From: Toxonevra muliebris
Taxonomy: Eukaryota > Arthropoda > Insecta > Diptera > Pallopteridae
Reading direction: 5' to 3'
NCBI GenBank assembly: GCA_963691655.1
Contig: OY829327.1
Location: 67,530,079-67,594,078, forward strand
Length of the DNA stretch: 64,000 nucleotides
In this document: positions 1 to 10,903 of the stretch, piece by piece
Numbering within the stretch: position 1 is the stretch's first letter
How the letters are laid out: every line of letters begins with the position of its first letter
Position numbers and translations under genes: made by a program
Notes under the pieces: model-generated
Database searches by the model: none
What the model was told of the DNA's origin: nothing
The model's input: only the letters and a program-made list of their open reading frames with translations

Positions 1-2010
1 CTAATTTTGATTGGCTTTTCTTTTTTTTCGATTATAACTGTAGTTTATATTCAAAAATAAAAATTGTATTTGGGACCTAAACATTATAAGACGTAAACAT
101 CGAGAAATACACTATTGTGTTGCAAAAGGACAGAAAACGTTAATTCATGTATATCAGCTTCAACGGGCTGTACCGAACGCCCAACCAAGACTTTTGGCTC
201 AATGTTGCATAAGGTTTTTATTGTTAGGACAAGTACTTTTTAGCAATCATAGTCGTTACGCTGGATCCGAAATTGTGTTGCACAGTGTATTTAGAGGCCT
301 GAAATTAAATTTTACGTTATGTTTGAGACATTTTCCTGCCTTTTTATTTTTGTGATCATAAAAAAAGAGGCAGTACGAGTGGTTCGATGAAGGGCATGCT
401 ATTCTAGCCAGTATGAGACAGGCACATTCATACTTTTTCAGTCCTCATTATTAGACTTACTGAAAATCCCAAGTGATTTGATGAAACGCTAAAAAAGTTT
501 TTGGCTCATTATTTGCTATTACATTTCTTTATTATTTGGTTACTGTTTTACATAAATTAATTTGGCCAAATACAAACTACAGTTTTTATAGGTTTTTCAA
601 AATGATCCAGCTCATGACATGTTAATGTTAGAGGCGAAATATTTTGAGAATCTTTATAAAATAATCCAAGGTTATTTTTTTTTGCGTAAGGCACCTTAAT
701 GTACATACTTGAGTACACATGAACGCCTAAATATATGCAGCATAAATTAAGAAACATATCTTTTAAAAGCTTGAAGCGAGATCAAAGTGATTCAATTTCA
801 CATAGAAAAAGTAAAGAAAAAACAAAAGAAAAGAGAATTAGAGAGAAGAAGGAAACAATGTCAATGCCATTTACAGTATTTAATGCCATGATAGAACAAA
901 AGCGAAAAATACACAGCGTTATAGCCGAGAGCCTTTAGTGTCAATTCAAATACATACAGTGCTGAGCAAAGTAATTGTAACTAATTTTCAAATTAATCAA
1001 TGAAATCGAAATTTGTGAACTTCTGTAAATTATTGCAGTTTAGATTTCGTTTCAAAATTCCATAGTTAATATTTTTGTAAATCTTTAATTGCTCGGTGTT
1101 TGGAGTTCCAAAGGTTGTGCACATTAATTCATACTTAAAAGCATAATATGAGTTTATATTGAAATATGAAAGTGACATTTACTTACAACCTTTACATGCA
1201 CTTTAATTTTTATTTTAAGCACACCATTTCTTTGACCTAACAATTTGGCTATACAATAAAAATTTTGATCCAAAACAATATCAAAAACAATCAATTTCTT
1301 ACATATAAATATTATTATAAATTTTATAAATTGTTCTTGTCATATTGTTATGATTCACTTCCTTGGTAAACTCTTCATTATTATTACACAAGTGACTTTG
1401 TTATATGTAGGTACGGTATATGAACATTCCAACGTGCCACCCTCTCTCTACTTTATCTATTTGCTCTGCCTTCCTGCTGTGCCTATTTGTCAGATTATTT
1501 ATAAAGTAAATTGACTTGCTGTGTAATGTTTCGCACAATTTTATTCTTTTATGCGATATATTTTTTTTTTTTATGAAACAAACGTGCGAAAAATTAGAAA
1601 TTTAAATCCAAAGGAAATCTTACAGAATTTTTTTTTTGGATGAGGGTAAGTAAATGTAATCTGCTACCTAAAAAACTCACTTGTAAATATAATACTGGGA
1701 TGCTTAACCAATTTAAAATTACATATCATTCTTTTATATTTTGAAGATTTAAAAATACAAATGTGTTGCCTAATTTACAAAATGAAAAATGACACCCAGG
1801 ATACAATAAAATTTGAATCAAATTTCAGTGTAATTAATATTTACAGTACATAAATTTCCATACCGCTCAGTTTTAGCAAATAATATTGATTATACTCTGA
1901 AAATTTTTTGAGTTCCGACGAAAAACTTTTATTCGAAAGTTTAACGTTTACGTTTACGTTATTTTCTATAAAATTTGTTTAATACTTGCATGCCTACGAT
2001 GTATTTAAAA
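1..2010. other. non-genic AT-rich DNA
   Basis: I see no coding signal, RNA gene or element boundary here. The short open frames are rich in Asn, Lys, Ile and Phe, as expected from AT-rich random sequence, and none shows a recognisable motif or a plausible pair of splice sites. Confidence 0.6.
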
Positions 2011-2036
2011 ATACAACTACCCAACGGGAAAAAAAG

Positions 2037-2064
2037 CACTCCAAAAGGCCTTTCGGAGTGCTGA
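2037..2064. repeat. 28-bp near-perfect palindrome
   Basis: AGCACTCC and GGAGTGCT flank a core around AGGCCT. It is the subterminal hairpin of copy A, starting 22 bp inside the left terminus. Copy B has an AGCACT-based hairpin at the matching offset. Confidence 0.7.
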
Positions 2065-2165
2065 CAAGTCAGCTGTAGGCGCTTCCTCTCCGTATGACAC
2101 ACCATTACGTTTTTAACATTGCATGTCATTGGAAAAAAGCACTCCATTTAACCTCCTTTTGGAGT

Positions 2166-2335
2166 GCTTTGAAAGGCCTCCCGTGAGATCTTTGCGTCAG
2201 CAGTTCGTTCGCATTTTTCCACTGCCCTGCTCTACAACATTCTTCTTCTTCTTTTATAAGTGCTTCAAAAGACCTCTCACGAAATCTTTGCGTCAGCAGT
2301 TCATTTGTTTTTACCTCCACTCTGCTTTATAAAAT
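2166..2335. repeat. diverged tandem duplication, about 95-bp period
   Basis: Two units share GTGCTT, then a GACCTC-like stretch, then TCTTTGCGTCAGCAGTTC and a C-rich segment ending in TGC. The units differ at many positions. They lie inside TIR copy A and make a spurious repetitive open frame. Confidence 0.7.
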
Positions 2336-2965
2336 AAGGGCAAAATTTGATTTTCATGTTTTAACACTTTATATTTTAAATAACCAAATATATATTACTT
2401 ATAATTATAACTAAGTATTTAAGATTAAAGTTTAATTTATTTCTGCGGAATTTCTTGCGGCATCATCTATAAGATCCTCATCGCTGCTTCAAATTGGTTG
2501 AAGCAGAAATTTTCCCTTTTAACACTATCTGCAAATACAAAAAATATACTCACATTATATGGTATTTTTTCATTTCTTATATTTTTTCAATTTAATTTAT
2601 ATATACGTTCATACCTTTTAATTATTTTCAACAATTGCCGATGACCGTTTCGCTTTAAAACAACACGCGACTGACTCCTACGTTTATTTTTGAATTTCGT
2701 TTGCATTTTTTTTTTTTAGTGTGACCAAAATATAATAAAAAGTTTATCGGCTTGAAAACGATGAGTTTACTGAATATTTCGGTTTGAAAACGAAAAAAAA
2801 GTATAGTCTGGCCACCCTATGAAATTACTATGATCTTGTCGTTGTTTGATTCGGAAACGATTGCTTTTCGGCGGCAAGTGGTCGTTAGCAAAACAAAAAC
2901 AACAAGTGCTGACCTTTTACTCCTCAGGCGAGCTGCTGACAATCGGGCCCGTTGGGTAGTTATAC

Positions 2966-3354
2966 AAATTATTTTTAGTAAACTTAGGGCGTCCTCATAC
3001 TGAAGGTAACGCAAATCCGTTATATGAAAAGGATATACTCATTTGAAATCAATAATATTTTGTTAAATAGCGTATATTTATCTAATAAACACAGGTTTAA
3101 AAAATTATGAATGTGGTCCCAACATAAGTTGAAAAAATTAACAAATACTGCGAAAAATGAAGTGGTATGATGTGCTGGACCGCAGGTGTTTATGGGTATC
3201 GGATCCATGCAATACAACCAGAGACATCGGCTCTATCAAGCCCATCTCAAATTAGTGAGCAGTTTAGCCTTTTCGAAGCCAGATCTTTTGTTGTCGCTGA
3301 GCTTAGAAATTTATTATTTAGTTTCGTAGCTTTTTTCTAGCCTTTTCCAAACCA
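2966..3354. other. non-genic DNA between TIR element and LINE fragment
   Basis: Nothing beyond scattered A/T runs is supportable. The right-hand part (from about 3230) may be degraded upstream sequence of the LINE fragment that becomes recognisable at about 3390. Confidence 0.4.
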
Positions 3355-4050
3355 ACAAAGTAGCTGGCTGACTGAAGTGCAGTGCCTTATCACCATGTGA
3401 TATTTACATCCTCACTGATAGCCAAACAGCCAATAAACCACTTAATACCTAAATGCCGTCTTGCTCTAAATGAGATAACTGAGCGTTTTAAGGAACACCT
3501 CCGAAATTCCGGGTAATTGCAAAGGCGATGACCTGATTAGGCTCAACATTCCCCACTCCTCACGAAGCCCAAGACTCAGGTACGTCACGTCATGTACTCG
3601 TATATGTGCTCCCATACAAAACTATCCTACGATTCGAGATCAGACTCTTCCTTGCTTTTCTAAATGGATCTTCTATTAGCAGCATTGTAGCACTGCCAGT
3701 AGATTAGGACTGCCAGCAAACTTCTGCAAGAGATGCCTTGATGAGGAAGAAGAAGAAATTACTTTCCACTTTCTCTACAATTGTCTAGCTTTTGCCACAT
3801 TTAGACTAACATCTTCAAGTCAACTGTTCTTCTCCAACCTGGCATCAAAGACTTACTTAGAAAAAGTTATCAATACTACAAAATTGTTCAACTCTTCTTT
3901 ATCTATTTTGCTTAATTATAATCTGCTGACATTAGGGATTCTGAAATTTAGCCAACCATAAAGCTCCAATAAAGATGACGGTAGCTATGGAAACAGCTCC
4001 ATAGTTTAAGTATGTGTGTCCTAATATAGGATATCCACTATAACCTAACC
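3355..4050 (+). pseudogene. decayed 3' end of a non-LTR retrotransposon (RNase H and C-terminal zinc finger)
   Basis: Translation shows the RNase H strand ILTDSQTA near 3400-3420. After stops and frame changes comes a C-terminal segment from about 3690 to 3960 with CKRCLDEEEEE followed by FHFLYNC, a CX2C...HX4C knuckle. RNase H followed by such a knuckle is typical of the ORF2 tail of I/R1/LOA-group LINEs in flies. The frame ends in TAA near 3960. It is followed by a short 3' untranslated region with CCATAGTTTAAG and CTAACCTAACCTA, a kind of ending often seen in fly LINEs. EN and RT are absent, so this is a 5'-truncated, mutated copy. The family assignment within the group is inference. Confidence 0.65.
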
Positions 4051-4146
4051 TACAATTGAATCTACTTCTCATAAAAGCGAATAACAACGAAATTAATGTA
4101 ATTTTGTTACTGTCCGAAAAAAATCAACTTTTCCAAAACTTACAAA

Positions 4147-4275
4147 GTTCCTATAATGGATTGTGGTAGAGCTCTGAAAAAAACCTATATGTGTTTTGGC
4201 GTTTTAAAAGTTGACATCTGATTTATACACGTATATTTTGTTTTTAAAGACTCTACCAGAATCCATTATCAGAAC
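4147..4275. repeat. 129-bp imperfect fold-back
   Basis: Arms 4147-4181 and 4241-4275 (35 nt each) are reverse complements with about seven mismatches, both containing ATAATGGATT and GGTAGAG. The loop is 59 nt. It could be a small MITE or a relic of one. No target duplication was identified. Confidence 0.55.
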
Positions 4276-6490
4276 CTCGTTATTTGTTTTTTCTTTTGTT
4301 GGGCTATGTTATATTTAAAGAACAATTTGGTTTCATGTTATTTGCTCTTTTAAAAATAGAAATTTAATTTCTTTAGCTTATTTTACATAGAGAATGGGTA
4401 AAGTGGAACTTATTGAAATAATATTTGTTCTACGAATGGTTTCTTTGATAAATCGACATGAGTACAGCGCAGAGGAGAATTCATTTATAAATTAAAACAC
4501 GCAATTCATCATTCTTTTAAAACAACATAATATATCCGGCATTAAAAAGAAGTCTCATCAAGCAACGACACAGATATAAAAAATGTGTGAAATTTTTTCA
4601 CCTTTTACAAGTTAAAACTCATACTTGAAATATTTGCACCTGCGACTTTGCTGAAGTTAATGCCCTACAGAGTATTTTCAATTCCAATTAGGCGCATATT
4701 ATATGCAGCTAGTTGATTTTCTTTTGACAACTTGACGAGACTTGACAACTTGTACATATGTTGTAATGTTATCTTTAATTAAGATTAATTAATGCGGTGA
4801 AAATGTGTAGAAAAATGAGACATGTCGACATGCCGAAATGAGTAGATGAAACATGTTTGTTTTCTTTTTTTTTTTAATGATGATGGGAAGTTTTTATACA
4901 TGTATGTATGCCGGAAGCTAATAGCAAATATAAAATTTTAACATATATAATGTACATACAGACCTACATGCACCCACACATAGATAACCTTTAAGTAGAA
5001 CATTTAATTGTGTAGGTTCTATAATATGCTGATATCCGTTGAAGAATGAATAACTTAAAAACCGTGAAACTTAAAAAAACTCTGCCTGTTATTTATTTTA
5101 CATTCAATGCGTTTTAGATAAAATCCTTTTTATGGTTAGATAGCAAAGAGCAAAAGAGAAAGACAAATAAATATGTGGAAATTGAATATTTCTGTAGTGA
5201 GTGCAAAAGTCTCATATTTAACGAAGCAAAGAAAAAAGAAAAAATTTACAAAATCAAAACGGAAAACTCTTAAAAGGACTTAAGCATGGAAAAACTAATA
5301 AGAAAACATTCACTCGTATACATTGAAACACAAATAACAACCGACGACAATACAACAAAGACGCCCACCCGAACGAGCAAGCAAACGAGCACTCTGTGTG
5401 TGTTTACATAACATCTTTAAAGAATATTTGCATATCATCAGGCGTTTTACCAAACACCATTAGCAATGTTGCCAAAATTCAACGCTCAAACGCATGCAAA
5501 ACATCAATACTTCGATTCCATTTATACAATGTTAATCGCCTATACGTGTGGGAGTGTGTGTGCTTGAGAGTTTTTGTGTATGCGTGTATCTAATGCGTAT
5601 TTACGCCACGTTAAATCCAATTTCGTTACCATGCCCTATTTTTTGTTTATTTATATTTTTTTCAACTTTTTTGAAAGCCCTTAAGGTCACATTGAATTCT
5701 ATAGACTTAATTCAGCTTCAATTTTATTTAGCAGCAAATCGTTATAAGCGAATAAATGCAAAAAAAAAAAAAAACAAATTGCTAAAAACAGAAATCAATA
5801 GCATACATATAGGGGTTAAGAGAAACGATTGCGTCAAAAATTATTTTCTTAGCGATATTTGATTGTTTAAACTTTTTTGTTCTTGTGTTTATTTATTGTC
5901 TGACATTCGTTTGATTTCAAACTTTACCTTTTTCAAGCAATAATTGACATTTATTTAATTGAAATATTTAATGCTAAAAAATTAGTAATAAAAATGAGTA
6001 ATTTTATGAAGAATTTCTAATTTGCAATTTGAATTTTCCTGGCCGTCCTTAAACTTTTTGTACAAAAGTTTCTTAATAGAGCTTTAGTTTCAAAATTGAA
6101 TTCGGACTCATATAATATTTTTTGAAGGTTGAAAGACTATTTTTTTGTCATAGGGAGTCTGAATCCGAACTCATCTATTATTTGACACTACTGTGCATCA
6201 ATAAACTGAGGGTTACTCTCTTACGTAATTTTTGACAAAACTAAAAATATTTTAAAAATACTATAAAGGAAAAGCAGACAGAAAACTATATTGTAAAAAA
6301 ATATTTCGACTTCTTAATTTTTCAGTAGTTGTACTTATTTGTGAATTGATGAAATGGTGCAAGGGCAATCGTCATTGCCAAGTAAATAATGTAAGCATTT
6401 AAATAATTGATGGTATATTAATTCATCCTAGAGAATACAATGAAAATATTAATTTTTAATAGCCACACACATAAAAAATTTTACTTTAAC
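4276..6490. other. non-genic AT-rich DNA
   Basis: No motif-bearing frame. The 104-residue open frame at 5548-5862 is a run of hydrophobic then lysine-rich residues fed by T- and A-rich tracts, with no homologous-looking domain. Short TG-rich stretches occur near 5390-5410 and 5545-5590. Confidence 0.55.
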
Positions 6491-6496
6491 AAACGG

Positions 6497-6620
6497 AAAG
6501 CTGCGGTTCCACCAATGCCACCACCATGAAACTAAATGTTTTTTCTCTTTATAGAAAATTGTATTAAAAAAATTAAAATAGAAAAATTAAAATACAATTT
6601 TTTTTGGAACCGCAAATGAA
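6497..6620. repeat. nested inverted repeat (fold-back)
   Basis: GCGGTTCCA at about 6503 pairs with TGGAACCGC at about 6605. Inside it AAAATTGTATT pairs with AAATACAATTTT. The two stems share one axis, giving a cruciform-prone segment. Confidence 0.5.
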
Positions 6621-7344
6621 GCGAAATACAACCAAAATGACATAACCTCAAAATGTGCATACCTGTGTAAGTATGTAAGTGGAGCATCATGTATGAACCC
6701 ATCGGCAGAATTTAATGCGCTTCCAATGTATTATTTTTTAGGGTTTATAGATTTTCTGATCAATTGAAATATTCAAAAGGGAGGGATACCGAAATTTTGT
6801 AACTCTATTTTGAACATTATGGCGAATTGTATTATGAAAATCAGATGCCCCGTCCCCATCATTACTCACTCTTTTAAACTTTACTAAATTTAGCTACTTC
6901 TACTGTGCCATCTAAAAGTGTAAAGTTCCAACAAAAAAATGCTACTGACTGTATGTTAATCTTAAGAAAGCCTAACTGGTCGTCTTTGCGAGAACATACC
7001 AAATACCACTTTTTATACCATTATCACTCCAGGCTTTTGTTTTTCAGAAAAAGTAGGACATTTACGCCTCGTTTTAGATAAAAAAAAACTCAGCTGAGAA
7101 AATAATACCCGATTGTGGGTAAAAAAAAGCTTTACTCGTGCAAACGAGTGGTAAGAAACAAATGAGGTGTACACTGTGCAGCCATACGTGGTTCATTTAA
7201 TTTCAAGCATTTCTGTAGTTAGTCTAATTTTGATGGTGGTTTCACATTTTATTGCGGTGTGGTGGCTAAATCATCTTTTTTTTGCTTATAAAATTATCAT
7301 AATTAATTCCATGAATTCAAAAAAACAAAAATTCTTCTATTAAC

Positions 7345-7465
7345 CAACAAAATTTCAAACTTTTGTCTTATGCTCGAGATTTTCCAACGGTTTCTTGGTA
7401 ATTTAAGGGCGCTGCTCATGACTGCGTTAGTTTTTCTCCATCACATTTAGTTCTTCCGCAATGCA
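7345..7465. repeat. dispersed repeat D, copy 1
   Basis: About 120 bp matching 44027-44140 in the same orientation. Shared landmarks are ATGCTCGAGATTTTC, AACGGTTT, GTAATTTA, GACTGCGT and TTTTTCTCCATCACAT, with substitutions and small indels between. Ends are unclear and no coding capacity is seen. It is a dispersed repeat of unknown class. Confidence 0.7.
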
Positions 7466-8650
7466 TCTTATGGAAGCTCAGTTCATGCGCTTCCACATAA
7501 AAAATGAAGTAAAGCGCACAGAAAGACGCGCATTTCAATTATTTCCAAAGCGTAGATCCGCTGTTAGGTTTGCTATCACATACATTTACATTAGTATGTG
7601 TTAAATTGTGTGTGAGTGTGTTTGGTAATTTTTGGCACATTATCAGCTCACATTTGTAATGAACTAAAATATACATAATATTAAAAAGTATTGGGTTAGA
7701 AATATGCTAAATTCTAATTTAAATTCCTAAAAAATGTGACATAAACAGTTGCTGTAAAATTCTACTAATTTAGCAATTTAAATGTTGAATAATGCTTGTG
7801 GTTATTCAATTTAACAAAATGTAAATGAAATGTGGTTGCAAAGTTATTAACTGATTATGAAATGTGAATTGTTCAAAATCACTTTATGCCATTCAAAAAG
7901 CCGCAGCTAATATATTATATAAACATGTATGTACATCTGTACATTGCAAAGCTAAAAAAGAACGCAACATTTTTCTAAAATCATAACAGTGTGGTAAGTT
8001 TATCATAAAATTAACACCTTCATGCACGTGTCTACAACATCACTTTACTAGCATCTAAGCATCTATCACTATGTATGTGTATGTATATATGTGTCTTCAT
8101 ATGTATGCGTGTATGTACGTGTGAAAATTTTGACGCATACAAGGTCTTCCCATCTTCAACATTCTTAAGGAATTTTTAGCTTTTACTGGCTCCTTTGGTT
8201 TTTGTTTTATTGCTATACCCGTGCAAAAAACTTAGTAAGTGTTACAAAAAAAAGTTTGCTAAGTTAAAACTTAAATTCAAGTTATTTTGAAGAATAAAAA
8301 AATATTAAAATCGCTACATGTACCGGAAATTCTTTAATGTTTGTATACAAAACCAAAAAATTATTTATGTAACAGCACAAATTCTTTTCGTTGAGTGTAT
8401 CCATGGTAGTGTGTAGGTTTATAGTTAGTACAAGTATATTGTGCTGTGCAGCACATACGAATGCCTCGCTACACTCGCTCGCAAATTTTCTGCTCATCAA
8501 AATAGACGTTTTCATCCATTCTGTTTTTCATGTTTCCTTTTAAGATTTTTAGACGTTGTAATTTCCACAATGTTACCATGGAAATTACTTCCCTTCACAG
8601 GTGTGTATGTGTGTGTGTGAATGCATAGCGTGTTTTTGTATATATCCTGC
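7466..8650. other. non-genic AT-rich DNA
   Basis: Only short TATGTATGTG-type stretches near 7915-7935 and 8070-8125 stand out. The 77-residue minus-strand frame at 8282-8515 has no recognisable domain. Confidence 0.5.
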
Positions 8651-8656
8651 AGTGAA

Positions 8657-8910
8657 AAGTTCTAGTTCCGAACTAGCGAATTCAATAGTTCTTAAGGGAC
8701 AGTGACTGGTTGCATATCTGTCTACTTTGCTTTGCTACAACTGGCGAATTTAACATGGCGTTGTCATAGGAGATGTCGATTGGTTACCTTATGCATTATC
8801 TAAGGACTAGTGATTTCGCTGGTCCTTCAATAAGTAGTTCTTGTACTAGTTTACTAGTTTTTTCACTAGTTCTTGGATAACTAGTTTCAACACCAGTTCT
8901 TGAATATCTT
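8657..8910. repeat. array of ACTAGTTCTTG-like motifs
   Basis: At least seven ACTAGT or CTAGTT cores lie within 250 bp, most densely at 8808-8900, where units of roughly 12-20 bp repeat. Three copies of a GAACTRGCGAAT-like motif are seen at about 8672, 8741 and 9677. A further ACTAGTTC lies at about 9718. Spacing is irregular, so this is not a clean satellite. Confidence 0.5.
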
Positions 8911-10885
8911 AACTCCTTCATTTTACATATATAGATAATAAACAAAATGCGAATTTATTTTATATGGCGATTTTTTTTAATAAAAAATAACAACTCAGAA
9001 ACAGAATACCATAGATCCATTTATAAAAAGATGAATTATTAAATTACATTATTGATACATAATAATAATATTATTACTTATTCAAATAGTTACGAATACA
9101 TGTATTAAATTTGATTTTCTGCACATATTTTTTATGAACTTCCTTCAGGTTATCTTCCGACGAGTTAGTTTGGTTACCAAGACTTTTTGCTCAGCGAAAG
9201 TTTCCATTTATGTTTTGCTTTATGCATAAGCCATTTCTGAAAAAGAATAATAAATAAATAAATAAATTTATAAATCAAAAAATAAGTAAATTAATAAATA
9301 AATTATTAAATAAATGACAAATAAATAAAAAATACTTACATTGAGACTGCAAATTTGCGCCAAGGATTACGTTCATACGCTGTACTTTCCGATAGGTTGA
9401 TTGTTTTCATCTACGAGCTTTTTGTTCAACATTTTATTAATAATTACACCTTCAGCAAATTACAAATCTTTTTTAATTTGTTTTATACAATCACTTTTTT
9501 ACAAATTCACTTAACCTCTTGCGTCCAACGTGCTCAAAAATTACACAATAACAAGCAAAATTAGTTGAAGACAAATTCAATAGCTGTTAAAATAGCAGTT
9601 AAAGACAAAGAACAATTACGAAGCAAAGTTTTTTGTTTTTGTAAAACGACACAGCATACCGCTCATTTAACGCTTCGAACTGGCGAATCTATAGATGAAC
9701 TTGTCATCATAATATGCACTAGTTCAAGAAAAAAAGGAAACGTTGTGTTTCCACTGGTGAATCATTGCATTAATCGCTGTTTCACTGCTGGGTACATGTA
9801 GATATATGTGTGTATGCGTGTTTAGTGTAACTGCTATAAGTTCTCTTAAGAAAATAAAATTTCCAACATGTTTCCCCATTGCAAAACTCCGAAATGTGTC
9901 ATTTTACCTTTTATGCCATCATGTCATGTTGTCAGTGGCATGTTTCATTGTATGTAATATACTTTTTTTTAGCTGTTTGTATTGGTGTGAGTTAAATTTT
10001 TGCTTACAAGTAGCATAATTTGTTATGTAACATATTACATCTTATTTTGGTAGATTATACGGTAGCTGCAGAAGGATTTAATTACGTCGGTAACAATATT
10101 CTAAATATTTTTGTTTAGGAATAGCTAAATTTAATAATATTTAGAAGCCAATCGATCAGGATTTAGCATTGTAAAATTTTTTTGGAAATGGTCTTTGCCG
10201 GTAATATTTACTTAAACCTAACCAATTTTGAAATCTTAAAATTTTTTATGTTAACTTACAAATGTTAAAAGGGTGAAAGCGAATTAGAAATATTTTCTAA
10301 ACTGGCGTCGAATCGACTCCTTCGTGAATGTAAGTACAACTCGTCGAGTAAAAATTAATAATTTTGTGTAAATTAAGTCACTACTTGTAACAGAAACTGC
10401 TTTACATACAGCTTGGCTTTGAGTTTGTTGAATATACTGTGGGACTATTTGGGTCATTTTCTCAAAATGGTGACTTAGTTCCACTGACGTATAGTCCGAA
10501 TACATACAACTAGTTTGGCGGACCCCTCCTAAAAATTAACCTAGGACTAGTTTTTGATGATTTTCAAAATAACCTTCGGTTCTTACGGAAAATTGCTTTA
10601 AGCTGAATTACTTTGAAAAAACACTCTAAAAATTGTTCTTTGTATGGGAAATTTGTTCATTAGTGATGTGTTTAAGGTTGGTGTTGAAGGACAACAGTTC
10701 CTCATGTGAAAAACAGCAATTTTTAAAAAAAATTTTAAAGATATTTTATTACTTTTATTATTTGTTGTAGGGTTACAAAAATCCAAAATTTTTTTTTTTT
10801 GTAATTTTAATTTTACATTTAAATTATAGAGAGCACCAAAGCCGTGTCTTAAAAACAAGAAACCACTAACCCTGTCACGCGTACT
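8911..10885. other. non-genic DNA with AAAT-rich simple repeat
   Basis: Positions 9246-9332 are a degenerate AAAT/AAATAAAT repeat. The rest holds only short unsupported frames. The GAACTGGCGAAT and ACTAGTTC motifs near 9677-9728 echo the array at 8657-8910. Confidence 0.5.
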
Positions 10886-10903
10886 TGCAATCATGTGATT
10901 GCA
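10886..10903. repeat. 18-bp palindrome
   Basis: TGCAATCA and TGATTGCA are exact complements separated by TG. It is isolated. No function is inferred. Confidence 0.6.

Larger units (their letters stand above)
2015..2961. mobile_element. non-autonomous TIR DNA transposon, CCCARCGG family, copy A
   Basis: The ends are perfect 14-bp inverted repeats, AACTACCCAACGGG at 2015-2028 and its complement at 2948-2961, flanked on both sides by ATAC (2011-2014 and 2962-2965), a probable 4-bp target duplication. Inside the left end lie two hairpins built on AGCACTCC...GGAGTGCT (2037-2064 and about 2139-2169) and a diverged direct repeat of about 75 bp at a 95-bp period (2166-2238 and 2261-2335). No transposase frame is present, so it would have to be moved in trans. 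A second copy at 60361-61012 shares the terminus, the first hairpin position and a 33-bp internal block (29/33 identical) at the same distance from the end. The superfamily is not recognised. Confidence 0.75.

Noticed and set aside
2123..2332. Open frame with an internal protein repeat (SLRQQF twice)
   Set aside because: The repeat is explained by the 95-bp DNA duplication inside the TIR element. The opposite strand is also open.
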